This document shows, piece by piece, positions 7,720 to 16,511 of a stretch of DNA of 33,863 nt. The notes under the pieces were generated by a model. It saw only the letters and a program-made list of their open reading frames with translations, was not told where the DNA came from and did no database searches. The stretch's first letter is position 1; every line of letters starts with the position of its first letter. The stretch is from an uncultured Rhodospirillales bacterium (GTDB lineage: Bacteria > Pseudomonadota > Alphaproteobacteria > Acetobacterales > Acetobacteraceae), in assembly GCA_903873995.1 (NCBI GenBank), contig CAIQQQ010000099.1:1-33863 (forward strand). The letters run 5' to 3'. Position numbers and translations under genes: made by a program.

Positions 7720-8604
7720 ATGTCAGACAAGGTCCTGATCTCGCCTGCCGAACTTGCCGCCATGATCCCCTCTTCGGATGTGGTGGTGATCGACACCCGC
7801 AGCCCCGACGCCTACGCCAGCGGCCACGTGCCTGGGGCGGTGAACCTGTTCGAGGTGTTCACCTTCCTCGCTACCTCCACCCCCGAAGGTGTGACGGAAC
7901 TGCGCGAGACCTTCGCGCGCCATTTCGGCGCCGCCGGCCTGTCCGGCGCCGAGACGGCGGTGTTCATCGAGGAAAGCATGAACTCGGGCTTCGGTATGTC
8001 TTGCCGCGGCTATTTTCTGATGCAGTTCCTGGGCTACCCGAAGGCCATGGTCGTTCATGGCGGCATGGTGGCGTGGAAGGCCGCGGGCCTGTCTGTCACA
8101 ACCGAGGTCCCGGTGGTCGAACCCAAGACCTTCCCTGTTATGGACACCGGACAGGATGTGATCATCAACTACGAGACGATGCTCGCTGCTCTCGGCGACA
8201 GCGACGTGGCGCTGGTCGATGTGCGCGATGTCGATGAGTGGGTCGGGACCTCCTCCTCTCCCTACGGTCCAGATTTCGCCCCGCGCAAGGGCCGCATTCC
8301 TGGCGCGCGCTGGCTGGAGTGGTACCGCATGATGAAGCCGTCGGCGTCAGGCCCTGTGTTCAAGTCCAAGGACGAGATCCTGGCCGAGTGCGCAACCGTC
8401 GGCGTCACGCCGGAAACGCCGGTGTTCCTGTATTGCTTCAAGGGGGCCCGCGCCTCCAACACCCTGGTTGCCCTCAAGGAAGCGGGCATCAAGGACGTGC
8501 GGATGTATTTCGGCAGCTGGAACGAGTGGAGCCGCATGCCGGAACTGCCGATCGAAGCTGGCCTGCCCTTTGCTAAGCCTGACACCGCGCTCGCGGCCGA
8601 CTGA
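7720..8604 (+). CDS. Two-domain rhodanese / sulfurtransferase
   Basis: VVVIDTRSPDAYASGHVPGAVN (domain 1); ALVDVRDVDEWVG...FLYCFKGARASNTLVALKEAGIKDVRMYFGSWNEWSRMPELPIE (domain 2, active-site Cys loop CFKGARA). Confidence 0.92.
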   Translation: MSDKVLISPAELAAMIPSSDVVVIDTRSPDAYASGHVPGAVNLFEVFTFLATSTPEGVTELRETFARHFGAAGLSGAETAVFIEESMNSGFGMSCRGYFLMQFLGYPKAMVVHGGMVAWKAAGLSVTTEVPVVEPKTFPVMDTGQDVIINYETMLAALGDSDVALVDVRDVDEWVGTSSSPYGPDFAPRKGRIPGARWLEWYRMMKPSASGPVFKSKDEILAECATVGVTPETPVFLYCFKGARASNTLVALKEAGIKDVRMYFGSWNEWSRMPELPIEAGLPFAKPDTALAAD

Positions 8605-8614
8605 TCGCGCCAAT

Positions 8615-8653
8615 CGCCACGCGCCGGACCGGTCCGGCGGGTGGCGGATTTTT
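8615..8653 (+). terminator. Strong intra-operon hairpin followed by T-run (terminator/attenuator-like)
   Basis: CGCCAC-G-CGCCGGACCGGTCCGGCG-G-GTGGCG (8615-8646), including a perfect 18-bp palindrome at 8622-8639, then GATTTTT. Confidence 0.65.
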
Positions 8654-8666
8654 CAAGGAACCCTGC

Positions 8667-10010
8667 ATGCCTCTGATCTGCGACCCGTTCGATCCCTCCG
8701 CCACCCATTCCGATGGCTGCGGCTGCGCGGCCCATGGCGGTGTGAGCCAGCTTCAAGGGGCCGACCGCATGGCCCAGATCGTTAACACCGCGGTGCTACG
8801 CGCGGCCTTCCCGAAAGCGACCTCGCGCCGCCGCTTCCTCAAGGCTGTTGGTGCCACCACGGCCGCCGCCGCCCTGGCCGAGCTGTTCCCGCTCGCATCC
8901 GCCACCGCGCTGGCCCAGGACGCCCCCAAGGGGCTCGAAAAACCCAACCTCAAGATCGGCTTCATCCCGATCACTTGCGCCTCGCCGATCATCATGGCGC
9001 AGCCGATGGGCTTCTATGCGAAGCACGGCCTCAACGTGGAGGTCATCAAGACCGCCGGCTGGGCGATCGTGCGCGACAAGGCGCTGAACCGCGAATATGA
9101 CGCAGCCCACATGCTGAGCCCGATGCCGATCGCCATTTCGCTCGGCCTCGGATCGGTGAAGCAAAGCTGGCAGATCCCGGCGATCGAGAACATTAACGGA
9201 CAGGCCATCACGCTTGCCGTGAAGCACAAGGACCGACGCGACCCCAAGACCTGGAAGGGCATGCGCTTCGGCATCCCGTTCGACTATTCGATGCACAACT
9301 ATCTGCTGCGCTACTACCTTGCCGAAGCCGGCCTCGATCCGGACAGCGATGTGCAGCTCCGTGTGATCCCGCCGCCCGAGATGGTCGCCAATCTCCGCGC
9401 CGACAACATCGACGGCTTCCTGGGGCCGGACCCGGTGAACCAGCGCGCCGTGTTCGACGGCGTGGGCTTCATCCACATCCTCTCGCGCGAGCTGTGGGAC
9501 GGGCATCCGTGCTGCTCCTTCAGCTCCTCGGCCGAGTTCGCCCAGGCGAACCCCAACACCTTCCTGGCCCTCACCCAGGCGATCATCGATGCCACCGGCT
9601 TTGCCAACAAGGCCGAGAACCGCAAGCAGATTGCGGACGCCATCGCACCGACCAACTATCTCAATCAGCCGCCGGTTGTGGTCGAGCAGGCGCTGACAGG
9701 CATCTTCGCCGACGGTCTCGGCAATGTCGTGCGCCAGCCGCTTCGCGCCGGCTTCGACCCGTTCCCCTGGGAGAGCTTCGGCGTGTGGATCCTGACCCAG
9801 ATGAAACGTTGGGGGCAGCTCAAGGGCGATGTCGATTACGCCCAGGTCGCAAAATCGGTGATGCTGGCCACCGACGCCCGCAAGCAGATGACGGCGCTCG
9901 GCCTTGCGGCCCCCGCGGCAAACACCAAGACCTTCGTGGTGATGGGCAAGGCGTTCGACCCCGCGACCCCCGAAGCCTACCTGGCGAGCTTCCCGATCAA
10001 GCACGTCTGA
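8667..10010 (+). CDS. CmpA/NrtA-family ABC transporter substrate-binding protein with twin-arginine signal (probable cyanate or related anion)
   Basis: SRRRFLKAVGATTAAAALAELFPLASATALA Tat-like signal; KIGFIPITCASPIIMAQPMGFYAKHGLNVEVIKTAGWAIVRDKALNREYDAAHMLSPMP. Start at 8667 (AAGGA SD) or 8769. Confidence 0.87.
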   Translation: MPLICDPFDPSATHSDGCGCAAHGGVSQLQGADRMAQIVNTAVLRAAFPKATSRRRFLKAVGATTAAAALAELFPLASATALAQDAPKGLEKPNLKIGFIPITCASPIIMAQPMGFYAKHGLNVEVIKTAGWAIVRDKALNREYDAAHMLSPMPIAISLGLGSVKQSWQIPAIENINGQAITLAVKHKDRRDPKTWKGMRFGIPFDYSMHNYLLRYYLAEAGLDPDSDVQLRVIPPPEMVANLRADNIDGFLGPDPVNQRAVFDGVGFIHILSRELWDGHPCCSFSSSAEFAQANPNTFLALTQAIIDATGFANKAENRKQIADAIAPTNYLNQPPVVVEQALTGIFADGLGNVVRQPLRAGFDPFPWESFGVWILTQMKRWGQLKGDVDYAQVAKSVMLATDARKQMTALGLAAPAANTKTFVVMGKAFDPATPEAYLASFPIKHV

Positions 10011-10011
10011 C

Positions 10012-10842
10012 ATGACAAGGTTCGCCGCCCCCTTCCTGTCGATCGTGCTGCTCGCCCTGTTACTGGGCGTTTGGCAGATTTCGGTGCACGACACGCAGCC
10101 AGCCGCTGGGATGGACCCGGAATACGCCAAGCTGATGGGGCTGCAGGCCACCGCCGGCAAATCCGCGATCCCAACGCCGCTCGACGTCGCGGCAAAACTC
10201 GTCCAGGCGATCCGGGATCCGTTCTACGACCACGGGCCGAACGACAAGGGCATAGGCATCCAGCTCGCTTACTCGCTCGGCCGCGTGCTGCTGGGCTTCG
10301 GGCTCGCGATGATCGTGGCAGTCCCGCTGGGCTTCCTGATCGGCATGTCGCCGCTAATGGGTGCTGCGCTCAACCCGTTCATCCAGGTGCTCAAGCCGAT
10401 CAGCCCGCTCGCCTGGATGCCGCTGGCCCTTTACACCATCAAGGACAGCGACCAATCGGCGATCTTCGTCATCTTTATCTGCTCCGTCTGGCCGATGCTG
10501 GTGAACACCGCCTTCGGGGTCTCAGGCGTGCGCCGTGAATGGCTGAACGTCGCACGCACCTTGGAAGTAGGTCCGCTCCGTCGCGCCCTGCGCGTGATCC
10601 TGCCGGCGGCGGCGCCGACGATCTTCACCGGCATGCGTATCTCGATCGGCATCGCCTGGCTGGTGATCGTTGCCGCCGAGATGCTCGTGGGCGGCACCGG
10701 CATTGGCTATTTCGTGTGGAACCAGTGGAACAACCTCTCTCTGGCGGACATCCTGATGGGCATCCTGCTGATCGGCGTGGTCGGCATGGCACTGGATCGC
10801 GCGCTCGCCGCAGCCGCCACGTCCGTCGCGTGGCGCGAGTGA
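10012..10842 (+). CDS. ABC transporter permease, NrtB/CynB type
   Basis: Hydrophobic; LNVARTLEVGPLRRALRVILPAAAPTIFTGMRISIGIAWLVIVAAEMLVGGTGIGYFVWNQWN. Confidence 0.9.
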   Translation: MTRFAAPFLSIVLLALLLGVWQISVHDTQPAAGMDPEYAKLMGLQATAGKSAIPTPLDVAAKLVQAIRDPFYDHGPNDKGIGIQLAYSLGRVLLGFGLAMIVAVPLGFLIGMSPLMGAALNPFIQVLKPISPLAWMPLALYTIKDSDQSAIFVIFICSVWPMLVNTAFGVSGVRREWLNVARTLEVGPLRRALRVILPAAAPTIFTGMRISIGIAWLVIVAAEMLVGGTGIGYFVWNQWNNLSLADILMGILLIGVVGMALDRALAAAATSVAWRE

Positions 10843-11705
10843 TGGCGCATTCCTGGCTCTCCGTTGAAGCCATCGCGCGCAGTTACGGCGCCCGCCCGGT
10901 GTTCCGCGACCTTTCCTTCGGCATCGATCGCGGCGAGTTCGCGTGCCTCATCGGCCATTCCGGCTGCGGCAAGACCACCATCCTCAACATCCTGGCGGGC
11001 CTCGAAGCCCCTGATGCCGGCGTGCTGGTGATGGACGGGCACGAGACCGCCGGGCCCTCGCTCGACCGTGCGGTGATCTTCCAGTCCCACGCCCTCTATC
11101 CCTGGCTCACCGCCCTCGGCAACGTCGCGTTCGCGCTTCGCAGCCGCCACCCCACCTGGTCCCGAACCCAGATCGAGATCCAGGCCCGCGCCGCACTGGC
11201 CACCGTCGGCCTCAAAGACGCCGCCACCCAAAAACCCGCCGAACTGTCCGGCGGCATGAAGCAACGGGTCGGCATTGCTCGCGCCCTCTCCCTCGAACCC
11301 GCTTTGCTGCTGATGGACGAGCCGTTTTCAGCACTCGACGCCCTTACCCGTGGCACCCTGCAGGACGAGGTCTCGGGCCTGGTCGGCGGCGGGCGACAGA
11401 CCGCCTTCATGATCACGCATGACGTGGATGAGGCCATCCTGCTCGCCGATCGCATCCTGCTGATGACCAACGGGCCCGACGCCTGGCTTGCCGAGATCGT
11501 GATCAACACGCTGCCGCGCCCGCGCGACCGGGCCAATCTGCACCGCCAGCCCGGCTATTACCCACTGCGCAACCACATTGTGGACTTCCTGGTGACACGC
11601 TCCAGACTGCTGGCCGGCCAGCAGCCCCCAGGCTGGACAGGGCGAGACGTGCCCGAAATTCGCCCTTCCGATTTTCACGAACAACGAGAAAGAGTGCCCG
11701 CATGA
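10842..11705 (+). CDS. ABC transporter ATP-binding protein, NrtD/CynD type
   Basis: In-frame ATG at 10842 (TGATG overlap with permease): GHSGCGKTTILNILAGL, ELSGGMKQRVGIARALSLEPALLLMDEPFSALDALTRGTLQ. Confidence 0.92.
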   Translation: MAHSWLSVEAIARSYGARPVFRDLSFGIDRGEFACLIGHSGCGKTTILNILAGLEAPDAGVLVMDGHETAGPSLDRAVIFQSHALYPWLTALGNVAFALRSRHPTWSRTQIEIQARAALATVGLKDAATQKPAELSGGMKQRVGIARALSLEPALLLMDEPFSALDALTRGTLQDEVSGLVGGGRQTAFMITHDVDEAILLADRILLMTNGPDAWLAEIVINTLPRPRDRANLHRQPGYYPLRNHIVDFLVTRSRLLAGQQPPGWTGRDVPEIRPSDFHEQRERVPA

Positions 11706-12151
11706 ACGACGCCAAGACCGAGCTCGGCCGCAAGCTGCTCAAGATCAAGAAGCAGCATGGCTGGAAATGGTCCGACATCGCCGCCAAACTCGGCCACGCT
11801 CCGGTCTGGACCGCGGCCGCCTGCCTCGGCCAGATGTCCATGACCGAGGAAACCGCAGCCAAGACCCAGACCCTGTTCGGCCTGACTGACGAAGAAGCAG
11901 AGCTCCTTGCCGAAGCCCCCTATCGCGGCTCTCTGCCCACCGCCGTCCCAACCGATCCACTGATCTATCGCTTTTACGAACTGATCCAGGTTTACGGCAC
12001 CACGTGGAAAGACATGATCCACGAGGAATTCGGTGACGGCATCATGTCTGCCATCGATTTCGATATGACCCTGGAACGCCAGCCCGACCAAAAGGGCGAC
12101 CGCGTCAAGCTGACGATGAGCGGGAAGTTCCTGCCTTATAAGAGATACTGA
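11702..12151 (+). CDS. cynS: Cyanate hydratase (cyanase)
   Basis: MNDAKTELGRKLLKIKKQHGWKWSDIAAKLGHAPVWTAAACLGQMSM...VPTDPLIYRFYELIQVYGTTWKDMIHEEFGDGIMSAIDFDMTLERQ, full-length cyanase with catalytic R/E/S region. Confidence 0.97.
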   Translation: MNDAKTELGRKLLKIKKQHGWKWSDIAAKLGHAPVWTAAACLGQMSMTEETAAKTQTLFGLTDEEAELLAEAPYRGSLPTAVPTDPLIYRFYELIQVYGTTWKDMIHEEFGDGIMSAIDFDMTLERQPDQKGDRVKLTMSGKFLPYKRY

Positions 12152-12180
12152 AAAATTGTTCGACCGGAAGGCGTCTTCGT

Positions 12181-13059
12181 TCAACTCAACGTCGGGTCCA
12201 ACCGGTCTCGGAGCCAGTCGCCGACGAGGCTGACCGAGAGGGTTGTCAGCACGATCACGGTGCTGGGTGCCAACAGGATCCAGGGGGCTCGGGTCAGGTA
12301 TTCGCGGCCGTAGCCGACCATGTTGCCGAGCGAGGTCATGGGCGGCTGCACACCGAGGCCGAGGAAGGAGAGACCGCTTTCGAGCAGCACGACCTCGGGA
12401 AACGACAGTGTGGCAGAGACGATGAGGGTGGAGGCGATGTTGGGCAGGACATGGCCCAGATAGATGCGCAGTGGCTTGGCGCCGAGCTGGCGGACGGCCG
12501 CTGCGTAGCCTTGGGCGTTGGCGGCGATGGCGAGGCCGCGGGAGATGCGGGCGTGGCGTTCCCAGCCGTAAAGACCCATCAGCACGACAAAGAGGCCAAG
12601 CGCGTTGCCGAAGAACGCGAGCACGGAGAGGGCGAGTATCAGGAACGGCATGCTGGCCTGGAAGTCGATCAGCATCAGCACGAACTGTTCCACCCAGCCG
12701 CGGAAATGCGCGGCGAGGAAGCCCATGGTGGTGCCGAACACAGCGGCGATCACGGTGGCGCCGATTGCGATCATCAGCGAAATGCGGATCGAGACGACGA
12801 GACGTGATGTGACGTCTCGTCCCAGCTCGTCGGTGCCGAACAGGTGGCGGACGGTGCCGCCGAAGCCTGCTGGCGGTTGCAGGCGCGAGCGCAGGTCGAG
12901 GGTTGTGATGCCATAGGGACGCAGATAGTCAGCCAGCAGAGCCACGAGGATAATGCCGAGGATCCAGGTCAGCGCGACGATGACTAGAACAGGCACTTTC
13001 GTGCGTTTGCGGCGTGTGGCACCAATGCTGCCGGCAACGGGCGCTGTTGTGACAGACAT
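12181..13059 (-). CDS. Peptide/nickel-type ABC transporter permease (DppC-like)
   Basis: HLFGTDELGRDVTSRLVVSIRISLMIAIGATVIAAVFGTTMGF and SLSFLGLGVQPPMTSLGNMVGYGREYL, classic DppC/OppC motifs. Confidence 0.93.
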   Translation of the reverse strand: MSVTTAPVAGSIGATRRKRTKVPVLVIVALTWILGIILVALLADYLRPYGITTLDLRSRLQPPAGFGGTVRHLFGTDELGRDVTSRLVVSIRISLMIAIGATVIAAVFGTTMGFLAAHFRGWVEQFVLMLIDFQASMPFLILALSVLAFFGNALGLFVVLMGLYGWERHARISRGLAIAANAQGYAAAVRQLGAKPLRIYLGHVLPNIASTLIVSATLSFPEVVLLESGLSFLGLGVQPPMTSLGNMVGYGREYLTRAPWILLAPSTVIVLTTLSVSLVGDWLRDRLDPTLS

Positions 13060-13060
13060 C

Positions 13061-14005
13061 TCAATGCCCTCCGGACGCGCCGGCCCGCAGCCGCGGGTCG
13101 AGCACGCCATACAGAAGATCGACGATCAGGTTCGAGACCACCATGGTGCTGGCCACCAGCAGCAAGATGCACTGCACCACGGCAAGGTCACGGTTGGACA
13201 CCGAAACCACGAGCAAGCGGCCCACACCAGGCCAGGAGAACACGCTCTCCACCACCACGGCGCCGGCGATCAGCGAGCCGACCATGAAGCCGACGACCGT
13301 CACGGTCGGGATCGCAGCATTGGGCAGCGCGTGGCCGCGCACAACCCGGTGCCACGGCACGCCCTTGGCGAGCGCTGTGCGGATATAAGGCTGGCCCAGC
13401 ACCTCCAGCATCGCCGAGCGGGTGAAGCGCGCCAGCACGCCGGCGCCACCGAAGCCCAGCGTGATCACCGGCAGGATCATCGAGCGCCAGCTTTCCTGCC
13501 CGCCGGAGGGCAGCCAGCCGAGTTGCACCGCGAACAGCAGCACCAGCAGCAGGCCGAGCACGAAGCTCGGCACGGTGAAGCCTGCGACGGCCGCGGCCAT
13601 CACCAGGCGATCGGTGGTGGAGTTGCGATGCAGGGCGGCATGGATGCCGGCGGGGATGCCCACGCAGATCTTGAGCAGCAGAGCGGGGATGGTCAGGATC
13701 AGGGTCGCCGGAATTCGCTCCGCGACCAGTTGCAGCGCAGGCCTTCCGTCTCGGAACGACACGCCGAGGTCGCCCTGCGCGATGGCTGTGAAATAATCGA
13801 TATACTGGATCCAGATCGGCTGATCGAGGCCCCAGGCGTGACGGAAGGCCTGGATCGCCTCTTCCGGCGCCTCCGGACTCATGATGATCAGCGCGGGATC
13901 GCCGGACAGACGCAGCACCACGAAGGCGAAGGTCACGACCAGCACGATGGTCAGAGCGGCGCGGGCGAGCCTAAGGGCGAGATAGCGCAGCATCAGGCGC
14001 TCCAC
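13061..14005 (-). CDS. Peptide/nickel-type ABC transporter permease (DppB-like)
   Basis: MLRYLALRLARAALTIVLVVTFAFVVLRLSGDPA...ARFTRSAMLEVLGQPYIRTALAKGVPWHRVVRGHALPNAAIPTVTVVG. A start at 13993 is also possible. Confidence 0.93.
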   Translation of the reverse strand: MERLMLRYLALRLARAALTIVLVVTFAFVVLRLSGDPALIIMSPEAPEEAIQAFRHAWGLDQPIWIQYIDYFTAIAQGDLGVSFRDGRPALQLVAERIPATLILTIPALLLKICVGIPAGIHAALHRNSTTDRLVMAAAVAGFTVPSFVLGLLLVLLFAVQLGWLPSGGQESWRSMILPVITLGFGGAGVLARFTRSAMLEVLGQPYIRTALAKGVPWHRVVRGHALPNAAIPTVTVVGFMVGSLIAGAVVVESVFSWPGVGRLLVVSVSNRDLAVVQCILLLVASTMVVSNLIVDLLYGVLDPRLRAGASGGH

Positions 14006-15534
14006 GCCCCGAAGAAATCCATGAAGAAGCTGGGCGGCTGGCGCCAGGGCAGGGATTTTTTCATGCCGGTGAACACCGCGTTCTGATGCAGCACGATATA
14101 GGCGGGGTCCTCACGCTCACAGATTTCGAGCATGCGGGCGAACACGGCATGGCGCCGCGCCGGGTCGGTGCCGGTTTCGAGCTCGACCGACAGGCGGTTC
14201 ATCTCGGCATTGGTCCATTCGCCGTTGGTCTGCTGCGCGCCGTTGGGGCCGTGCTGGTTGACCAGCGAGGACACCGGATCGTCGAACACCGCGGAGTTGG
14301 ACCAGTCGCGCACGCCGCGCGGGCCGGATTTGTCCAGCACCTGCGGCCAGTTCTCCTTGACCTCCAGGCGGATGTTGAGGCCCACGGCACGCCAGAACTC
14401 GGCCAGGATCTGTGCTGTGGCGGTCTCGGCGGTGTAGTAGTTGTTGCGGGCGCGATAGACGATTTCTTCGCCCTTGTAGCCGGCCTCGCGCAGCAGATCG
14501 GCGGCGCGTTTCGGGTCGTATGGCGGGACGGTCCAGCCCTTGACCAACATCTGGCCGTAGAACTCGAATTGCAGCCCCGCGGGAACCTGGGCGCGCCTGG
14601 CCCACAGGCTGTCCACGATCGCCTGGCAATCCACGGCGTGCGCCATGGCGAGGCGGATCTTGGGGTTGGCCAGCACCGGGTGGTTCTTGTCGAACACCAC
14701 GATGCGGTGGTTGGTCACGAGGCCGCCTTGTATGGCAAGGCCCGGGACGCGCTCGATCTCGCCGATCTGGTCTGGCGGGATGTCGCACGCGAAGTCGAAC
14801 TCGCCGGCGCGCAGGCCGGCGATGCGGGATGCCACTTCTGGCACCTCGAGGAAGCGGATTGATTTGAGCTTCGGGCGGCCGGCCCAGTAGCCGTCATGGC
14901 TGTCGAGAATCAGCTCGCTGTCGGCCTTGAAGCTGCGCAGCCGGTAAGGGCCGGTGCCGCAGGGCGATTTGGCGTTGGCTGCCCAGTCGCCGGTTTCGCG
15001 CCAGTGTCGCTGCGACACGATCTCGCGCCCGCCGGCGGAGAGGCGGCCCTCCAGCGTGAGGTCCGGCACCGAATTGACGATCCGCACGGTGCGGGCATCG
15101 ACGATCTCGACGCTTGATAGCGCCGGGAAGTGCCGCTTGGCGATCTTCGGCACGTCGGCGGGCAGATCCTGGCCGAACATATGCGCGCCGTAGCTGAACG
15201 CCACGTCCTCGGCGGTCAGCGTGTCGCCGTTGTGAAACGTGACACCCGGCCGCAGCGACAGCTCGACGATCTCCGGGCTGATCCGCCGCCAGCTTTCGGC
15301 GATGCCCGGCACCCGCTCCAGCTTGCCCTGCTGGTTGCGCGCGATCGGCGTTTCCAGGATCGAGGCGACCCAGCGCTCGGACACGTTGGAGCTCTGCTCG
15401 CGCAGCGGCTCCAAAACGCCGGTGTTGGTGATCTTCTGGACTGCGACGGTCACGCTCGGGCGCTGATCGGACTGCGCGATCGCCACATGCGGCAGTAGGG
15501 TTGTCGCGAGAAGCGTGCGGCGGGTGAGCTTCAT
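13993..15534 (-). CDS. Peptide/nickel-type ABC solute-binding protein (paralog C)
   Basis: MKLTRRTLLATTLLPHVAIAQSDQRPSVTVAVQKITNTGVLEPLREQSSNVSERWV...VTFHNGDTLTAEDVAFSYGAHMFG; SBP family 5. Confidence 0.9.
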   Translation of the reverse strand: MKLTRRTLLATTLLPHVAIAQSDQRPSVTVAVQKITNTGVLEPLREQSSNVSERWVASILETPIARNQQGKLERVPGIAESWRRISPEIVELSLRPGVTFHNGDTLTAEDVAFSYGAHMFGQDLPADVPKIAKRHFPALSSVEIVDARTVRIVNSVPDLTLEGRLSAGGREIVSQRHWRETGDWAANAKSPCGTGPYRLRSFKADSELILDSHDGYWAGRPKLKSIRFLEVPEVASRIAGLRAGEFDFACDIPPDQIGEIERVPGLAIQGGLVTNHRIVVFDKNHPVLANPKIRLAMAHAVDCQAIVDSLWARRAQVPAGLQFEFYGQMLVKGWTVPPYDPKRAADLLREAGYKGEEIVYRARNNYYTAETATAQILAEFWRAVGLNIRLEVKENWPQVLDKSGPRGVRDWSNSAVFDDPVSSLVNQHGPNGAQQTNGEWTNAEMNRLSVELETGTDPARRHAVFARMLEICEREDPAYIVLHQNAVFTGMKKSLPWRQPPSFFMDFFGAWSA

Positions 15535-16511
15535 CAGGCGGCCATCCTGGCTTGGGGTTCGGCGAGATGGCAGGCGACGTCCCGCCCGTCATCCATCGTC
15601 CGCAACTGCGGAATCTCGACCGCACAGCGTGCCACCGCGACCGGGCAGCGCGGGTGGAAGGCGCAGCCGGTCGGCCGGTCGGCGGGGTTGGGCGGATCGC
15701 CGGTCAGCACGATGCGCGGAATGCGTCGCGGGCCGGGCACCGGGATCGCCGAGACAAGTGCGCGCGTGTAGGGGTGGACGGGGTCGGCAAACAGCGCCTC
15801 CGGATCGCCCTGCTCGACGATGCGGCCGAGATACATCACGGCCACGCTATGGCTGACCTGGCGCACCACCTTCAGATCGTGGCTGATGAACACCATGGCG
15901 ATGCCGCGCGCCGCCTGCAGGTCGGTGAGCATGTTCACGACCTGCGCCTGGATCGACACATCGAGGGCGGAGACAGGCTCGTCGCACACCAAAAGGGCTG
16001 GATCGGTGGCCAGCGCCCGCGCGAGGACGGCGCGCTGGCGCTGGCCGCCGGAGAGTTCGTGGGGGTGGCGCGCGGCCTGGTCGGCACGCAGGCCGACATC
16101 GACCAGCAAGGCCGCCACCCGCTCGGCGCGCTCGGACGCGGTGCCGATGCCGTGGATGATCAGCGGCTCCTCGACCTGCTGCGCGATCGTGAGCCGGCGA
16201 TCCATGGCACCCAGCGGATCCTGGAACACCAGCTGCATCCGCTTGCGCAGGGCGCGCCATTCGGTGGTGCCAGGTGCGGGCATCGGCTGTTCCTCGAACA
16301 GCACGGATCCTTCGCTCGGCCGCTCCAGACCCAGCATCAGCCGCCCGGTGGTGGATTTGCCGCAACCGCTTTCGCCCACGACGCCGAGCGTTCGGCCGGC
16401 CGTGACGTTGAGGGAAATGCTGTCCACCGCGCGCACCTCGGTGCTCCGGCCCAGCAGCCCGCGCCGCGTGGTGTAGGCGCGCGCCACGTCCGTGAGCGTC
16501 AGCAGGCTCAT
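15534..16511 (-). CDS. Peptide-type ABC transporter ATP-binding protein (DppF-like)
   Basis: VVGESGCGKSTTGRLMLGL, ELSGGQRQRAVLARALATDPALLVCDEPVSALDVSIQAQV, C-terminal CAFHPRCPVAVARCAVE. Confidence 0.94.
   Translation of the reverse strand: MSLLTLTDVARAYTTRRGLLGRSTEVRAVDSISLNVTAGRTLGVVGESGCGKSTTGRLMLGLERPSEGSVLFEEQPMPAPGTTEWRALRKRMQLVFQDPLGAMDRRLTIAQQVEEPLIIHGIGTASERAERVAALLVDVGLRADQAARHPHELSGGQRQRAVLARALATDPALLVCDEPVSALDVSIQAQVVNMLTDLQAARGIAMVFISHDLKVVRQVSHSVAVMYLGRIVEQGDPEALFADPVHPYTRALVSAIPVPGPRRIPRIVLTGDPPNPADRPTGCAFHPRCPVAVARCAVEIPQLRTMDDGRDVACHLAEPQARMAA

Noticed and set aside
12953-14086. 377-aa plus-strand ORF
   Set aside because: Antisense to DppB/DppC. His/Gln-rich shadow-frame composition.
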